A stretch of 24,184 bases of DNA from contig CAAGKO010000062.1 in the NCBI GenBank assembly GCA_900770445.1, positions 1 through 24,184 on the forward strand, given 5' to 3'. The notes below the pieces were generated by a model. That model was not told the origin of the DNA and ran no database searches. It saw only the letters and a program-made list of their open reading frames with translations. The first letter of the stretch is position 1. Every line of letters starts with the position of its first letter. Made by a program: the position numbers and the translations under genes. The stretch comes from an uncultured Oribacterium sp. (GTDB lineage Bacteria; Bacillota; Clostridia; Lachnospirales; Lachnospiraceae). Positions 13,330 through 21,741 of this stretch are shown here, one piece after another.

Positions 13330-15366
13330 TTACAGCGTACAGCTCTTCGTGAGGAAGTGCTCGAGCGCTTTTCGCAGTTCCGCATGCTCCGGAAGCGTAA
13401 GCCCCGCATCTGTCTTCAGTACGAAGGCCGCATCCTCCGCCGCCTCCCGGAGAAGCGCGCCGTCCTCATAGATGTCCGCGATGGTGAAATCCAGTGCGCC
13501 CGACTGGCGAACACCGAAGATGTCGCCAGGCCCCCGAAGCCGGAGGTCCTGCTCTGCGATCTCGAAGCCATCGTTTGAGTGGGCGAGGATCTGCAGCCGC
13601 TGCTTCGACTTCTCCGAGTTCTGCGTATCGACAAAGATGCAGAAGCTCTGATGCTCCGAGCGTCCGACACGTCCGCGCAGCTGGTGCAGCTGGGCGAGTC
13701 CGAAGCGTTCGGCATTCTCCACCATCATCACCGTCGCATTCGGCACATCGACCCCGACCTCGACGACCGTGGTCGATACGAGGAGGTCGATCTCCCGCGC
13801 GAGAAAGTGCGCCATGATGTCTTCTTTTTCTGCCGGCTTCATCTTACCATGGAGTTTCCCGATCTTCACTTCTTTTGGGAAAATTTTACGGATCTTTTGC
13901 ACATAATCGGATACATTCTCGAGATTGAGCATATCGTTCGGCTCCACCATAGGACAGATGATGTAGGCCTGCCGTCCCTTCCGGATCTCCTCGTAGATGA
14001 ATTTATACGCATTTTTCCGATAGTTCTCATCGACCACGGCATTCCGGATCGGCAGACGATCCGCCGGCTTCTCCCGGATCAGACTCACCTGCATATCCGC
14101 ATAGACGAGCATCGCGAGGGTCCGTGGGATCGGGGTCGCCGACATCACGAGCGTATGCGGCCGCTGCCCCTTCTCCGACAGCTCCTGCCGCTGATTCACG
14201 CCGAAACGGTGCTGCTCATCCGTGATCACGAGCGCGAGCCGGTCATAGACGACCTTCTCCTGAAACAGGGCATGGGTGCCGATGATGAGATCCGCATCGT
14301 GGGTGGCGATGCGCGCATAGAGCGTTTTCCGCTCCTTCGCCGTCATCGACCCCGTCACGAGCACCGGGCGAAGCGGGAGGGCATACGCCTCGATCATCGC
14401 CTTCATCTTCGCATAGTGCTGCTCCGCGAGGATCTCCGTCGGTGCCATCATAGCCGCCTGGTAACCGCTCAGCGCCGTTTCCAGCATCGCGAGGAAGGCG
14501 ACGATGGTCTTTCCGGAGCCGACATCGCCCTGCACGAGGCGGTTCATCACGAAGCCGGAGCGCATATCTGCGGCGATGTCATGGACCGCCGACTTCTGCC
14601 CTTCGGTGAGCTGAAAGGGCAGCTTCTCGATCAGCGCCGCCACCTCCGGATGCGCCTCGATCACAAATGCCGATTTCTCCGCCGCATGATGCGCCTTCTT
14701 CTCCGCCAGTGCCAGCGAGAAGAGAAAAAGCTCATTAAATGCGAGCCGTTTTCGGGCCGCTTCGAACTGATCCATACTCTCCGGGAAATGCATCGCCCGG
14801 ACGGCTGTCCGCATATCCATCAGTATCCGGTTATAGCGGATGCTCTCCGGGACGAAATCCGGACGGAACACCGCCACATCCATCGCCTGCCGGACCGCCT
14901 TCAGGATTGCGTTGTTCGAGAGTCCCTTCGTCTGCCCATAGACCGGCTCCAGCGTGCCCAGCTTCGCCTCATACTCCTCCGGGCGGAAGATCCGCGGCTG
15001 CTGCATCGTTTTCTGTCCCTTGAAGCTCGTGGCCTTTCCGAGGAAGACCAGCACGGTCCCGGCACGCAACGTGCTCTTCAGAAACGACGAGTTGAACCAG
15101 CTGAGGCGCAGCTTTCCCGAGAGATCCCGGACATAGGCCGTCGTCATGAGGAGACCATGGAGATTCACCACGGTCGCATCCTTCTCGAGCATGCCCATCA
15201 CCGCCTGCTGTTCGCCATCGACGAGACTGCCCACCGGCTGCGTCTTCGGGTAGCTGAGATAGGTATGCGGAAAATCGTAGACGAGGTCCTCTACGGTCCG
15301 GATGCCCAGCTTCTGAAACAGCTTCTCGGTTTTCGGGCCGATGCCCTTCAGCTCTGTCAGTTCCAT
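13330..15366 (-). CDS. recG: ATP-dependent DNA helicase RecG
   Basis: RecG, 678 residues, a double-stranded DNA translocase that remodels stalled forks and branched recombination intermediates. The N-terminal wedge/OB domain begins LKGIGPKTEKLFQKLGI and FPHTYLSYP. Helicase motif I is GDVGSGKT at about residue 280, motif Ia MAPTEILAEQHY, motif II DEQHRFGVNQR, motif III MSATPIPRTLAM, and motifs V-VI VVEVGVDVPNA and QLRGRVGRSEHQS. The C-terminus includes LRLRGPGDIFGVRQSG. I chose the ATG at 15366, with GGGAG five bases upstream; an ATG at 15423 would add 19 residues without family support. A terminator of the upstream fakA gene separates them. The promoter in 15367-15498 is not obvious. Confidence 0.97.
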   Translation of the reverse strand: MELTELKGIGPKTEKLFQKLGIRTVEDLVYDFPHTYLSYPKTQPVGSLVDGEQQAVMGMLEKDATVVNLHGLLMTTAYVRDLSGKLRLSWFNSSFLKSTLRAGTVLVFLGKATSFKGQKTMQQPRIFRPEEYEAKLGTLEPVYGQTKGLSNNAILKAVRQAMDVAVFRPDFVPESIRYNRILMDMRTAVRAMHFPESMDQFEAARKRLAFNELFLFSLALAEKKAHHAAEKSAFVIEAHPEVAALIEKLPFQLTEGQKSAVHDIAADMRSGFVMNRLVQGDVGSGKTIVAFLAMLETALSGYQAAMMAPTEILAEQHYAKMKAMIEAYALPLRPVLVTGSMTAKERKTLYARIATHDADLIIGTHALFQEKVVYDRLALVITDEQHRFGVNQRQELSEKGQRPHTLVMSATPIPRTLAMLVYADMQVSLIREKPADRLPIRNAVVDENYRKNAYKFIYEEIRKGRQAYIICPMVEPNDMLNLENVSDYVQKIRKIFPKEVKIGKLHGKMKPAEKEDIMAHFLAREIDLLVSTTVVEVGVDVPNATVMMVENAERFGLAQLHQLRGRVGRSEHQSFCIFVDTQNSEKSKQRLQILAHSNDGFEIAEQDLRLRGPGDIFGVRQSGALDFTIADIYEDGALLREAAEDAAFVLKTDAGLTLPEHAELRKALEHFLTKSCTL

Positions 15367-15498
15367 GTCCACTCCCTTCCACGCACTTCTCCATCCGGGC
15401 GAAGCTGCGACCGCCCGTCCCATCTGTCGTTCAATGCAGACGACCGGTCCGCTGTACCGACGCGCTCACTCGTACAGTCTCCGGTATACATGCTTCTT

Positions 15499-15530
15499 AA
15501 AAAAGAGCCCCTGAGTTTCCTCAGGAGCTC
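15499..15530 (-). terminator. Terminator of asp23-fakA
   Basis: GAGCCCCTGAG (15505-15515), loop TTTC and CTCAGGAGCTC (15520-15530) form an 11-bp stem with one mismatch. On the minus strand it runs into TTTTTT. It lies 17 bases past the fakA stop codon. Confidence 0.92.
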
Positions 15531-15546
15531 CTATTCGTTCATACGA

Positions 15547-17253
15547 TTACTCGACCGACAGGAAATAGTAGTAGATCGGCTGTCCGCCGTACTGAAGTTC
15601 GGTCTCGACCTGCGAGTATGCCTTGCGGATACGCGCAGCCAGTGCCTCCGCTTCCTCCTCCGGGATGTCCTGACCATAATAGATGGTGATGATTTCGGAT
15701 TCGTCGTTCACCATCGCCTTTACGGCCTCCAGCACCGCCTGGTCCTTCTCCTTCGCTACGGCCAGCAGACCGTCATCACCGAGGGCCATGATGTCATCCT
15801 TCTCGATGGCATGGCCATCGATGGTGGTGTTGCGGACCGCATAGGTGATCTCACCGGTGCGTACGCACTGGGAAGCATCCTTCATCGCCTCGAGGTTCTC
15901 CTCCGGGCTCATATCCGGACTGAAGCTGATCATCGCCGTGATGCCCTGCGGAATCGTCTTCGTCGGAACGACGATGATGGTCTTATCCTCGATGATGTCC
16001 TTCGCCTGGTTGGCCGCGAGGATGATGTTCTTATTATTTGGCAGAACGAAGATCGTCTCTGCATTGACCTGCTCGCAGGCGTTTAAGATGTCCTCGGTGG
16101 ACGGATTCATCGTCTGACCGCCCTCGATGACATAATCGACGCCGATGCCGCGGAAGATTTCCGTGAGGCCATCTCCTGCCGAAACAGAGATGAAGCCGTA
16201 CTCCTTCGCAGGCTCGGCCGGCTTCTCCGGTGCCGCTGCAGGCCCCGTTTCTTCCTTCCTCTCCTCTGCGATCCTCGAGGCATCCTCGATCAGTACCTCA
16301 TGATGCTCGAGGCGCATGTTATCGACCTTCATCTTCGAGAGATAGCCCATGGTGAGACCCTTCTCGAAGGCATCGCCCGGGTGGTTCGTATGCACATGTA
16401 CCTTGATGATGTTCTCATCCGAGAAACATACGATCGAGTCACCGACGCCGCCGAGCCAGTCGCGCAGGCTGTCGACCTCCTCATCCGTGAACTCATGATC
16501 ACCGTTCACCATAAACTCGGTGCAGTAGCCGAACTTGATGTCCGCCGTTGATATCTCGCCACGGGACTTCCGCTCCACCGGAGCCTCGGCCTTCACTGCG
16601 ACCTGATTACCGAGATCGAGGGCGACCTCTTCTCCCTTGAGCGAAGCCAGTGCGCCCTTCACAACCGTCATGAGGCCCTGTCCGCCGGAATCGACGACAC
16701 CTGCCTCCTTCAGCACCGGAAGCATCTCCGGAGTCTTCGCGAGCACCTCGTCACCATACGCAACGACCTTCTCGAGCATCGTCAGGAGATCATCATCGGT
16801 CACCGAAAGCTCGGTGATGCGATCCGCCATGCCCTTCGCAACGGTCAGAATCGTACCCTCCTTCGGCTTCATCACGGCCTTATATGCCGTCTCCACCGCA
16901 CGGCTGAAGGCACGTGCCATGATCAGGTTATCGATTCCTGCCTCGTCCGCATGCTCCCGAATCTCCTTCGTAAAACCACGGATCAGCTGGCTCAGGATGA
17001 CGCCGGAGTTTCCGCGTGCGCCGCGAAGAGAGCCGCTGGCCATCGCCTTCGCCACATTCTCAAGCGTCGGTGCGTCGATCGCAGCGACCTCCCGTGCAGC
17101 TGACATGATGGTCATGGTCATGTTCGTACCTGTATCACCATCCGGTACAGGGAACACGTTTAACTCATTGATCCACTCTTTCTTCGCGTTTAAGTTGTTT
17201 GCGCCAGCCAGAAATGCATTTTTCAGCTGTAAAGCATCTATCTGATTACCCAC
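15547..17253 (-). CDS. fakA: DAK-domain fatty acid kinase-like protein (FakA/YloV)
   Basis: FakA/YloV family protein (568 residues). FakA phosphorylates fatty acids bound to FakB (DegV-type) proteins so that exogenous fatty acids enter phospholipid synthesis. The N-terminal DhaL-like nucleotide-binding domain shows NVFPVPDGDTGTNM at about residues 31-44, GARGNSGVILSQ and DSGGQGLM. The remainder is the DAK1-like C-terminal region with KVHVHTNHPGDAFEKG and FVLPNNKNI. The likely start is GTG at 17253, with AGGAGG eight bases upstream; a TTG at 17286 overlaps asp23 and lacks a ribosome site. The Asp23-FakA pairing is conserved in Firmicutes. No FakB gene is present in the window. Confidence 0.9.
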   Translation of the reverse strand: MGNQIDALQLKNAFLAGANNLNAKKEWINELNVFPVPDGDTGTNMTMTIMSAAREVAAIDAPTLENVAKAMASGSLRGARGNSGVILSQLIRGFTKEIREHADEAGIDNLIMARAFSRAVETAYKAVMKPKEGTILTVAKGMADRITELSVTDDDLLTMLEKVVAYGDEVLAKTPEMLPVLKEAGVVDSGGQGLMTVVKGALASLKGEEVALDLGNQVAVKAEAPVERKSRGEISTADIKFGYCTEFMVNGDHEFTDEEVDSLRDWLGGVGDSIVCFSDENIIKVHVHTNHPGDAFEKGLTMGYLSKMKVDNMRLEHHEVLIEDASRIAEERKEETGPAAAPEKPAEPAKEYGFISVSAGDGLTEIFRGIGVDYVIEGGQTMNPSTEDILNACEQVNAETIFVLPNNKNIILAANQAKDIIEDKTIIVVPTKTIPQGITAMISFSPDMSPEENLEAMKDASQCVRTGEITYAVRNTTIDGHAIEKDDIMALGDDGLLAVAKEKDQAVLEAVKAMVNDESEIITIYYGQDIPEEEAEALAARIRKAYSQVETELQYGGQPIYYYFLSVE

Positions 17254-17278
17254 AGGTAATTCCTCCTTGTAAAGCCAC

Positions 17279-17635
17279 TCAGTCAATGACGCGAACGCCC
17301 TCTACATAGACATTCACATCCTTCACCTTCATACCAGTATACTCTTCTACCTTGTACCGAACGTTCTCGATCAGGTTCTCAGCGACCGCCTGAATGCTGA
17401 CGCCGTATGCCACGATGACATGGAAGTCCAGAGAGATTCCGTCCTCCTCCATCGTTACGAGGATGCCCTTGGACTGACTCTCGCGCTTGAGGAGCTTGAC
17501 CAGGCCCTGCTGTACAGAAACCTTCGCCATACCCACGATGCCGAAGCACTCAACGGCGGTCATACCCGCATAGGCTGCAATAACGTCTGGCGTTATCTGA
17601 ATCTCACCCATTTTGGATGCAATCGTTCCTCTCAT
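17279..17635 (-). CDS. Asp23/Gls24 family protein (YloU-like)
   Basis: Asp23/Gls24 family protein, 118 residues. Family members are small cytoplasmic or membrane-associated proteins linked to envelope stress and often encoded next to fakA; the biochemical function is unclear. Family features are GEIQITPDVIAAYAGMTAVECFGIVGM-type N-terminal residues (about 10-36) and the C-terminal VKDVNVYVEGVRV. The ATG at 17635 is preceded by AGGAGG with a 6-base spacer. It heads the asp23-fakA transcription unit, 25 bases from the fakA start. Confidence 0.93.
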   Translation of the reverse strand: MRGTIASKMGEIQITPDVIAAYAGMTAVECFGIVGMAKVSVQQGLVKLLKRESQSKGILVTMEEDGISLDFHVIVAYGVSIQAVAENLIENVRYKVEEYTGMKVKDVNVYVEGVRVID

Positions 17636-17681
17636 ATCGTACCTCCTGAATAAGGATCTATATTAAATCATAAACAAAATG

Positions 17682-17710
17682 ATTATACCATATCTATGGA
17701 GAGCTTAAAA
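17682..17710 (-). promoter_or_regulatory. Promoter of asp23-fakA
   Basis: A perfect TATAAT (17687-17682) is preceded after 17 bases by a poor -35, TTTTAA (17710-17705), on the minus strand. It lies just after the rpmB terminator. Confidence 0.55.
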
Positions 17711-17713
17711 CAG

Positions 17714-17746
17714 AAAAAAGGGCATTACGAATCGATCGTAATGCCC
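17714..17746 (-). terminator. Terminator of rpmB
   Basis: GGGCATTACGA (17720-17730) and TCGTAATGCCC (17736-17746) form an 11-bp perfect stem. It is followed on the minus strand by TTTTTTCTGTTTT. Confidence 0.93.
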
Positions 17747-17775
17747 AATAATCTTTCAATCAAACGATCTCAAAA

Positions 17776-18009
17776 TTAAGCGTTCTCTGTTGCAGCTACT
17801 GCCTCTGAAGCCTTGGCTGTACCGAATGCACGCTCAACCTTACCGGATCTTAAGCAGGAAGTACATACATACATCTTCTTTGTACCACCATTTACCTTTA
17901 CTCTAACAGACTTAACGTTAGCCTTCCAGATCTTGTTTGATCTTCTATGTGAATGGCTTACCTGATTTCCGAAGTGAACTGCCTTCTCACAAATTGCGCA
18001 CTTTGCCAT
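17776..18009 (-). CDS. rpmB: 50S ribosomal protein L28
   Basis: Ribosomal protein L28, 77 residues, a component of the large subunit. The N-terminus MAKCAICEKAVHFGNQVSHS and the middle RRSNKIWKANVKSVRV are typical. It is the zinc-ribbon type, with cysteine pairs C4/C7 and the later CTSC; some genomes also carry a cysteine-free paralogue for zinc starvation, not seen here. ATG at 18009 with GGGAGG seven bases upstream. It is a single-gene unit with its own promoter and terminator. Confidence 0.97.
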   Translation of the reverse strand: MAKCAICEKAVHFGNQVSHSHRRSNKIWKANVKSVRVKVNGGTKKMYVCTSCLRSGKVERAFGTAKASEAVAATENA

Positions 18010-18076
18010 GGTTGCACCTCCCTTTCAAATTAATCGTATCGAGACACAATCATGCCCCTGAATTCGCGACTCGCCT

Positions 18077-18105
18077 ATAATAACAAATCTCCATTTGTAT
18101 TGCAA
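18077..18105 (-). promoter_or_regulatory. Promoter of rpmB
   Basis: TTGCAA (18105-18100), 17 bases and TATTAT (18082-18077) on the minus strand. The spacer itself contains the inverted repeat ACAAAT-GGAG-ATTTGT. The leader to the ATG is about 60 bases. Confidence 0.7.
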
Positions 18106-18170
18106 GTACTTTTACGCATTTTTTCTAAAATATCATCCGGACCATAAAATGTAAAGTCAGGATACCGGCA

Positions 18171-18608
18171 TTACAGGGTCTCCGCATCCTCTACGACGGT
18201 TTCCGACGCTGCTTTTTCGGCCATCTCGTCCGCAGCCGCCTGGGCACTCTTCGAGATACGGTTGCCGCCGGTGATCTTATCGATGGTTTCCGGAAGCATA
18301 TCGAGGAGCTTCGTGATGGCATCCTGATTCTTGATATTGACGAGCTTCGTATTTCCGTTCTGAAGCACGAGGATCGCGGTCGGGGTGATCTTCGAGCTCA
18401 GCGCGCCCGCGCCACCGTCGCCGTTCTTCGCATCCTTCTCCTTCACGTAGCCGCCGGCACCCATGCCGCAGCTGACCTCGATCAGCGGAATCAGGGTGGC
18501 ATCGCCGACCTTCACCGGCTCACCGACGACGGTCTTCGAATTCACGAAGCCATCCATGCCCTTAAACATGGTATCGAGTATCTCTTTTACATTCGTAGAA
18601 TCACTCAT
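18171..18608 (-). CDS. ytfJ: Sporulation protein YtfJ (GerW family)
   Basis: GerW/YtfJ family protein of 145 residues. In Bacillus the homologue is made in the forespore and needed for normal germination; in other bacteria the role is unclear. Family blocks are VVGEPVKVGDATLIPLIEVSCGMGAGG and a glycine-rich segment followed by ISSK-like residues (SSKITPTAILVL). The C-terminus is low-complexity and acidic. ATG at 18608 with AGGAGG six bases upstream, 11 bases after the DUF2953 gene. That gene pair recurs in Clostridia. Its presence suggests a spore-forming ancestry but does not prove sporulation. Confidence 0.9.
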   Translation of the reverse strand: MSDSTNVKEILDTMFKGMDGFVNSKTVVGEPVKVGDATLIPLIEVSCGMGAGGYVKEKDAKNGDGGAGALSSKITPTAILVLQNGNTKLVNIKNQDAITKLLDMLPETIDKITGGNRISKSAQAAADEMAEKAASETVVEDAETL

Positions 18609-18619
18609 AGTGAGCCTCC

Positions 18620-19627
18620 TTATATACGATCGAGCACGAGCCCGCGTATCTTCTTATTCATCATCAGCTGGATCGCCGCGATCAGGATGTGGATGAGCCG
18701 CACATGTCCCTTCAGTGCGATCTCCCCCTCGAACACCGCATGGTCAAATACCGGCGTGAGCGTGAAGCTTTCCCCGTACAGCGGGTAGAACAGGCTGAGC
18801 ACACCAAGGATCCGTCCCATCATCGCCGGATCATCGAAGCCGAACTTGAGACGCCCTTCGAACTTTCGGAAACGAAGATGATGAAGCAGATACTTCACCC
18901 TGGAAATCAGCAGACGAAAAGCCTTCTGATTCTCCTCATCCTCCACCGCTTCACGAAGCGAGGAAGCCTTCTCGCAGATCCTCTTTATTCTATCAGCAAA
19001 TGAAGATTTTTTCCTCTTCTTTTTCTTCGGTGCTTCAGCCGTGGGGGATTTACGTTTCGTTTCGCTTTCCTGATCTGTTTCGTCCGGCGACGGTTCATCC
19101 GTTTCGTCCGACGGCGTATGCTCTTCGTTTTCGGATGGAGCCTCGTCGGAATCCTTCACCACTGTATCGTCCGGTGCCGTCGTCTCTTCGCTTCGTGACG
19201 AAGCTTCGTCGGAGGAATGCACCACTGCTTCGTCTGACGACATTGCTTTCTCGCCTCGTGACAAAGTTTCATCGGAGGCATGGGCCGCTGAACCTTCCGT
19301 TGACGGCTTCTCCTCGCTTTGTGACGAGTTTTCGTCGGAGGCATTGGCCGGCGGGGGGTCCGGTGGATAGCTGTCCATCGGGTGGAACCAGAGGATGCGG
19401 AGGGAGTACTCGAGCCCCGCCGGGGTGAGGCCGGCGTGGAGCTGCACGAGGTGGAAAAACCAGCTCACATCGACATGCGCGGCGTAATCCTTTTTCTTTT
19501 CACCCTTATGGCCGGCGCCCGCATAGCGGATCGGGGTCAGCAGGACGAGTCCGAGGAGCAGCAGGATCAGCAGCAAAAGAAAGAGGAGGACGAGCCCGAT
19601 GACTTTTAATATCGTACATAAAAGCAT
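18620..19627 (-). CDS. DUF2953 membrane protein with repetitive acidic linker
   Basis: A 335-residue protein with an N-terminal hydrophobic helix (residues 5-32, almost all Leu, Ile and Val). A short DUF2953-like segment (about 45-85, AHVDVSWFFHLVQ and LRILWFHP) follows, then a long disordered linker, a basic patch (KKKKRKK near 201-207) and a C-terminal DUF2953-like region with FGFDDPAMMGRILG. The linker (about 95-178) is built of four degenerate 21-residue repeats, each beginning with an SDE at residues 97, 118, 139 and 160. DUF2953 proteins are found next to ytfJ in spore-forming Clostridia; the function is unknown. ATG at 19627 with GAGGAGG seven bases upstream. Confidence 0.85.
   Translation of the reverse strand: MLLCTILKVIGLVLLFLLLLILLLLGLVLLTPIRYAGAGHKGEKKKDYAAHVDVSWFFHLVQLHAGLTPAGLEYSLRILWFHPMDSYPPDPPPANASDENSSQSEEKPSTEGSAAHASDETLSRGEKAMSSDEAVVHSSDEASSRSEETTAPDDTVVKDSDEAPSENEEHTPSDETDEPSPDETDQESETKRKSPTAEAPKKKKRKKSSFADRIKRICEKASSLREAVEDEENQKAFRLLISRVKYLLHHLRFRKFEGRLKFGFDDPAMMGRILGVLSLFYPLYGESFTLTPVFDHAVFEGEIALKGHVRLIHILIAAIQLMMNKKIRGLVLDRI
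19094..19345 (-). repeat. Four tandem 63-bp coding repeats in the DUF2953 gene
   Basis: Codons 95-178 form four 21-codon units with an SDE triplet at exactly the same phase each time, followed by S/R/E-rich residues. At DNA level, TCGTCGGAGG-like and CTTCGTGACGA-like blocks recur with a 63-base period. The unit preserves the frame. Confidence 0.8.
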
Positions 19628-19645
19628 CTGCTGTCCTCCTCGTGT

Positions 19646-19915
19646 TTACAGGATGTGACGGTCCTTCAGCATCTGTGTGACGCAGTCGATCGCATCCCGA
19701 TAGCCATAGCCGATCCCGAGTACCTCGACCGTCTCCGTATCGAGCTTCGGATTCAGGAACATAGCCTGATTGTAGATTTCATATAGATTGGGCTCCGATG
19801 CGCGCACGATGACGTAGGCCCCCGGCTGGAAATGGCCCTTCCGAAGATTCTCCAGGATATAGGACCGGTGCTCTGCTGCATGCTTTCCATAGTACATGTG
19901 CTTAGAAAAAATCAT
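19646..19915 (-). CDS. Small conserved-looking protein of unknown function
   Basis: I do not recognise this 89-residue protein. It has a basic, His-rich N-terminus (MIFSKHMYYGKHAAEHRSYI), no signal peptide and no membrane segment. A mixed alpha/beta-looking centre (PGAYVIVRAS and LYEIYNQAMFL) and a C-terminal VLGIGYGYRDAIDCVTQML helix follow. It is a real gene by context: AAGGAG eight bases before the ATG at 19915, a start 12 bases after the pgsA stop, and an 18-base gap to the next gene. The linkage to pgsA and ytfJ is suggestive but gives no function. Confidence 0.75.
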   Translation of the reverse strand: MIFSKHMYYGKHAAEHRSYILENLRKGHFQPGAYVIVRASEPNLYEIYNQAMFLNPKLDTETVEVLGIGYGYRDAIDCVTQMLKDRHIL

Positions 19916-19927
19916 CGGATTCTCTCC

Positions 19928-20470
19928 TTACATGCCGCCCTCTGTGATGACCTTATGGTTCTTCATGATGTAATCGAGCAGGGAAACCAGCGTCAGAACG
20001 AAGGCGATGCCTGCGACGATCATCGTCACGGTGTGCAGCGTCGGGATGTTCAGGATAAGCAGGATGACCGTAAACATCTGGAAGGTCGTCTTGAACTTAC
20101 CCCACCAGGAAGCAGCGATCACGATGCCGGAGTCAGCGGCCACCAGACGGAAGCCGGAGATGATGAACTCACGGGCGATCACGGTGATGACGTACCAGGA
20201 CGGAAGCTGACCGAGCTCGATCATGCAGATCAGCGCGGAGCAGACCAGCAGCTTATCCGCGAGCGGGTCCATGAACTTTCCGAAGTTCGTCACCAGATTG
20301 TTACGGCGTGCGATCTGACCATCCAGGAAATCCGTGAAGGAGGCGATGCAGAACACGATCAGCGCCGCGATGCGGAGCGTATAGTTCTGTCCGCCCTCCA
20401 GGAGAAGCAGTACCACAAACACCGGAATCAGTACAACACGTAATAGAGTCAGTTTATTCGGCAGATTCAT
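19928..20470 (-). CDS. pgsA: CDP-diacylglycerol-glycerol-3-phosphate 3-phosphatidyltransferase
   Basis: Phosphatidylglycerophosphate synthase, 180 residues, an integral membrane enzyme making PGP from CDP-diacylglycerol and glycerol-3-phosphate, the committed step to phosphatidylglycerol and cardiolipin. The CDP-alcohol phosphotransferase signature DG-x2-AR-x8-G-x3-D-x3-D is present as DGQIAR followed by G, D and D in FGKFMDPLADK. Several hydrophobic helices follow the N-terminal MNLPNKLTLLRVVLIPVFVV. Its ATG shares one base with the rimO stop codon (TGATG), so the two are tightly coupled; rimO-pgsA is a common clostridial pair. Confidence 0.96.
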   Translation of the reverse strand: MNLPNKLTLLRVVLIPVFVVLLLLEGGQNYTLRIAALIVFCIASFTDFLDGQIARRNNLVTNFGKFMDPLADKLLVCSALICMIELGQLPSWYVITVIAREFIISGFRLVAADSGIVIAASWWGKFKTTFQMFTVILLILNIPTLHTVTMIVAGIAFVLTLVSLLDYIMKNHKVITEGGM

Positions 20471-21738
20471 CAGATTCTCTCTCCTATCAGATCATAACCA
20501 TCTGCATCGATGATACGACAGGAGATCATATCACCGCTGAGCTCGTTATGATACTCACCTGCATCGACGTAGACGAGACTGTCGATGTCCGGATTATCCA
20601 TATAGGAACGGCACAGATACTCATTGTGCTCCGGATCGTAGCCGATGATGATCACCCTCAGCTCTCGTCCGACCTGCTCTCTCGCCTTCTCGAAGGCGAT
20701 GCCCTGCTGCAGCCGCATGATCTCATCCTGTCGCTGAAGCTTGATTTTCTCCGGTACCTGTCCGTCCATCTCCGCAGCCGGTGTATCCTCTTCCTGTGAA
20801 TACGGGAAGACACCGAGGCGGTCGAAGCGCATCTCCTTGACGAAGTTCTTCAGAATATCGAAGTCCTCCTCTGTCTCGCCCGGGAAGCCGGTGATCAGGG
20901 TCGTCCGAAGGGCGATGTCCGGGATTTCACGGCAAAGCGTCGCAATGCGCTCACGGAGCTCCGCCTCACGGGTCCGACGGTGCATGTTCTTCAGAATTTT
21001 ATCCGAAGCATGCTGGATCGGGATGTCGAGATAGTGTACGACCTTCGGGTTATCACGGATCGTCCGGATCAGCTCCTCCGTGATCTCCTCCGGGTAGCAG
21101 TACAGGATACGGATCCACTCCAGGCCCTCAATCTCCGAAAGCCGATTCAGCAGCTCCGGCAGGCTCTTCTTACCATAAAGATCGACGCCATAGAGGGTCG
21201 TCTCCTGCGCGACGAGGATCAGCTCCTTCGTGCCCTCGGCAGCGAGTCGCTTCGCCTCCTCCAGAAGATGCTCCATCGGTACCGAACGGTAATGTCCACG
21301 AAGCTTCGGGATGATGCAGTAGGTACAGCACTTGTCGCAACCCTCGGCGATCTTGAGATACGCAGTATAGTTCTCCGCATTCTCGACACGCTTCATCTGC
21401 ACATCCAGACGCTCGACATACTCCTTCACGCCGATCACCTCATCGACCTCCGGAAGCTCCTTCCGGATCTCCTCACGGTAGCGCTCTGCGAGGCAGCCCG
21501 CCACGATGAGCTTCTTGAGTTTGCCTGTTTCTTTATATTCACCATTCTCGATGATGGTGTTGATGCTCTCCTCCTTCGCATCCCCGATGAAGGCGCAGGT
21601 ATTGATGACTATAATATCTGCCTCAGCCGGATCGTCGGTGAGCTCACTGCCCGGATACTTCTCGAGCAGGTTGGAAAGCATCTTCTCACTGTCCACCCGG
21701 TTCTTATCACAACCGAGGGATATCATGTGAATCTTCAT
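20470..21738 (-). CDS. rimO: Ribosomal protein S12 methylthiotransferase
   Basis: RimO, 422 residues, a radical-SAM enzyme that methylthiolates the conserved aspartate of ribosomal protein S12. The N-terminal MTTase domain supplies three cysteines (SLGCDKNRVDSE, NTCAFIGDA, VAGCLAERY) for one Fe-S cluster. The radical-SAM CxxxCxxC motif is in EGCDKCCTYCIIPKLRG, with an extra Cys just before the second ligand. The C-terminal TRAM domain covers roughly the last 65 residues. YxxxDLYGKK and TLITGFPGETEEDF are RimO-like rather than MiaB-like. The ATG at 21738 starts 3 bases after the rpoZ stop without a clear ribosome site, so translation probably depends on coupling. Confidence 0.95.
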   Translation of the reverse strand: MKIHMISLGCDKNRVDSEKMLSNLLEKYPGSELTDDPAEADIIVINTCAFIGDAKEESINTIIENGEYKETGKLKKLIVAGCLAERYREEIRKELPEVDEVIGVKEYVERLDVQMKRVENAENYTAYLKIAEGCDKCCTYCIIPKLRGHYRSVPMEHLLEEAKRLAAEGTKELILVAQETTLYGVDLYGKKSLPELLNRLSEIEGLEWIRILYCYPEEITEELIRTIRDNPKVVHYLDIPIQHASDKILKNMHRRTREAELRERIATLCREIPDIALRTTLITGFPGETEEDFDILKNFVKEMRFDRLGVFPYSQEEDTPAAEMDGQVPEKIKLQRQDEIMRLQQGIAFEKAREQVGRELRVIIIGYDPEHNEYLCRSYMDNPDIDSLVYVDAGEYHNELSGDMISCRIIDADGYDLIGERI

Positions 21739-21741
21739 ATA

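Noticed and set aside
15430..15480. Inverted repeat CTGTAC...GTACAG upstream of recG as an SOS-type operator
   Set aside because: It does not match the Firmicute LexA box, the arms are short and unevenly spaced, and no promoter is visible beside it.
13579..16086. An 835-codon plus-strand open frame opposite recG and fakA
   Set aside because: It crosses two real genes and a terminator on the other strand and has a low-complexity Arg/Leu/Asp/His composition; it is an antisense shadow.
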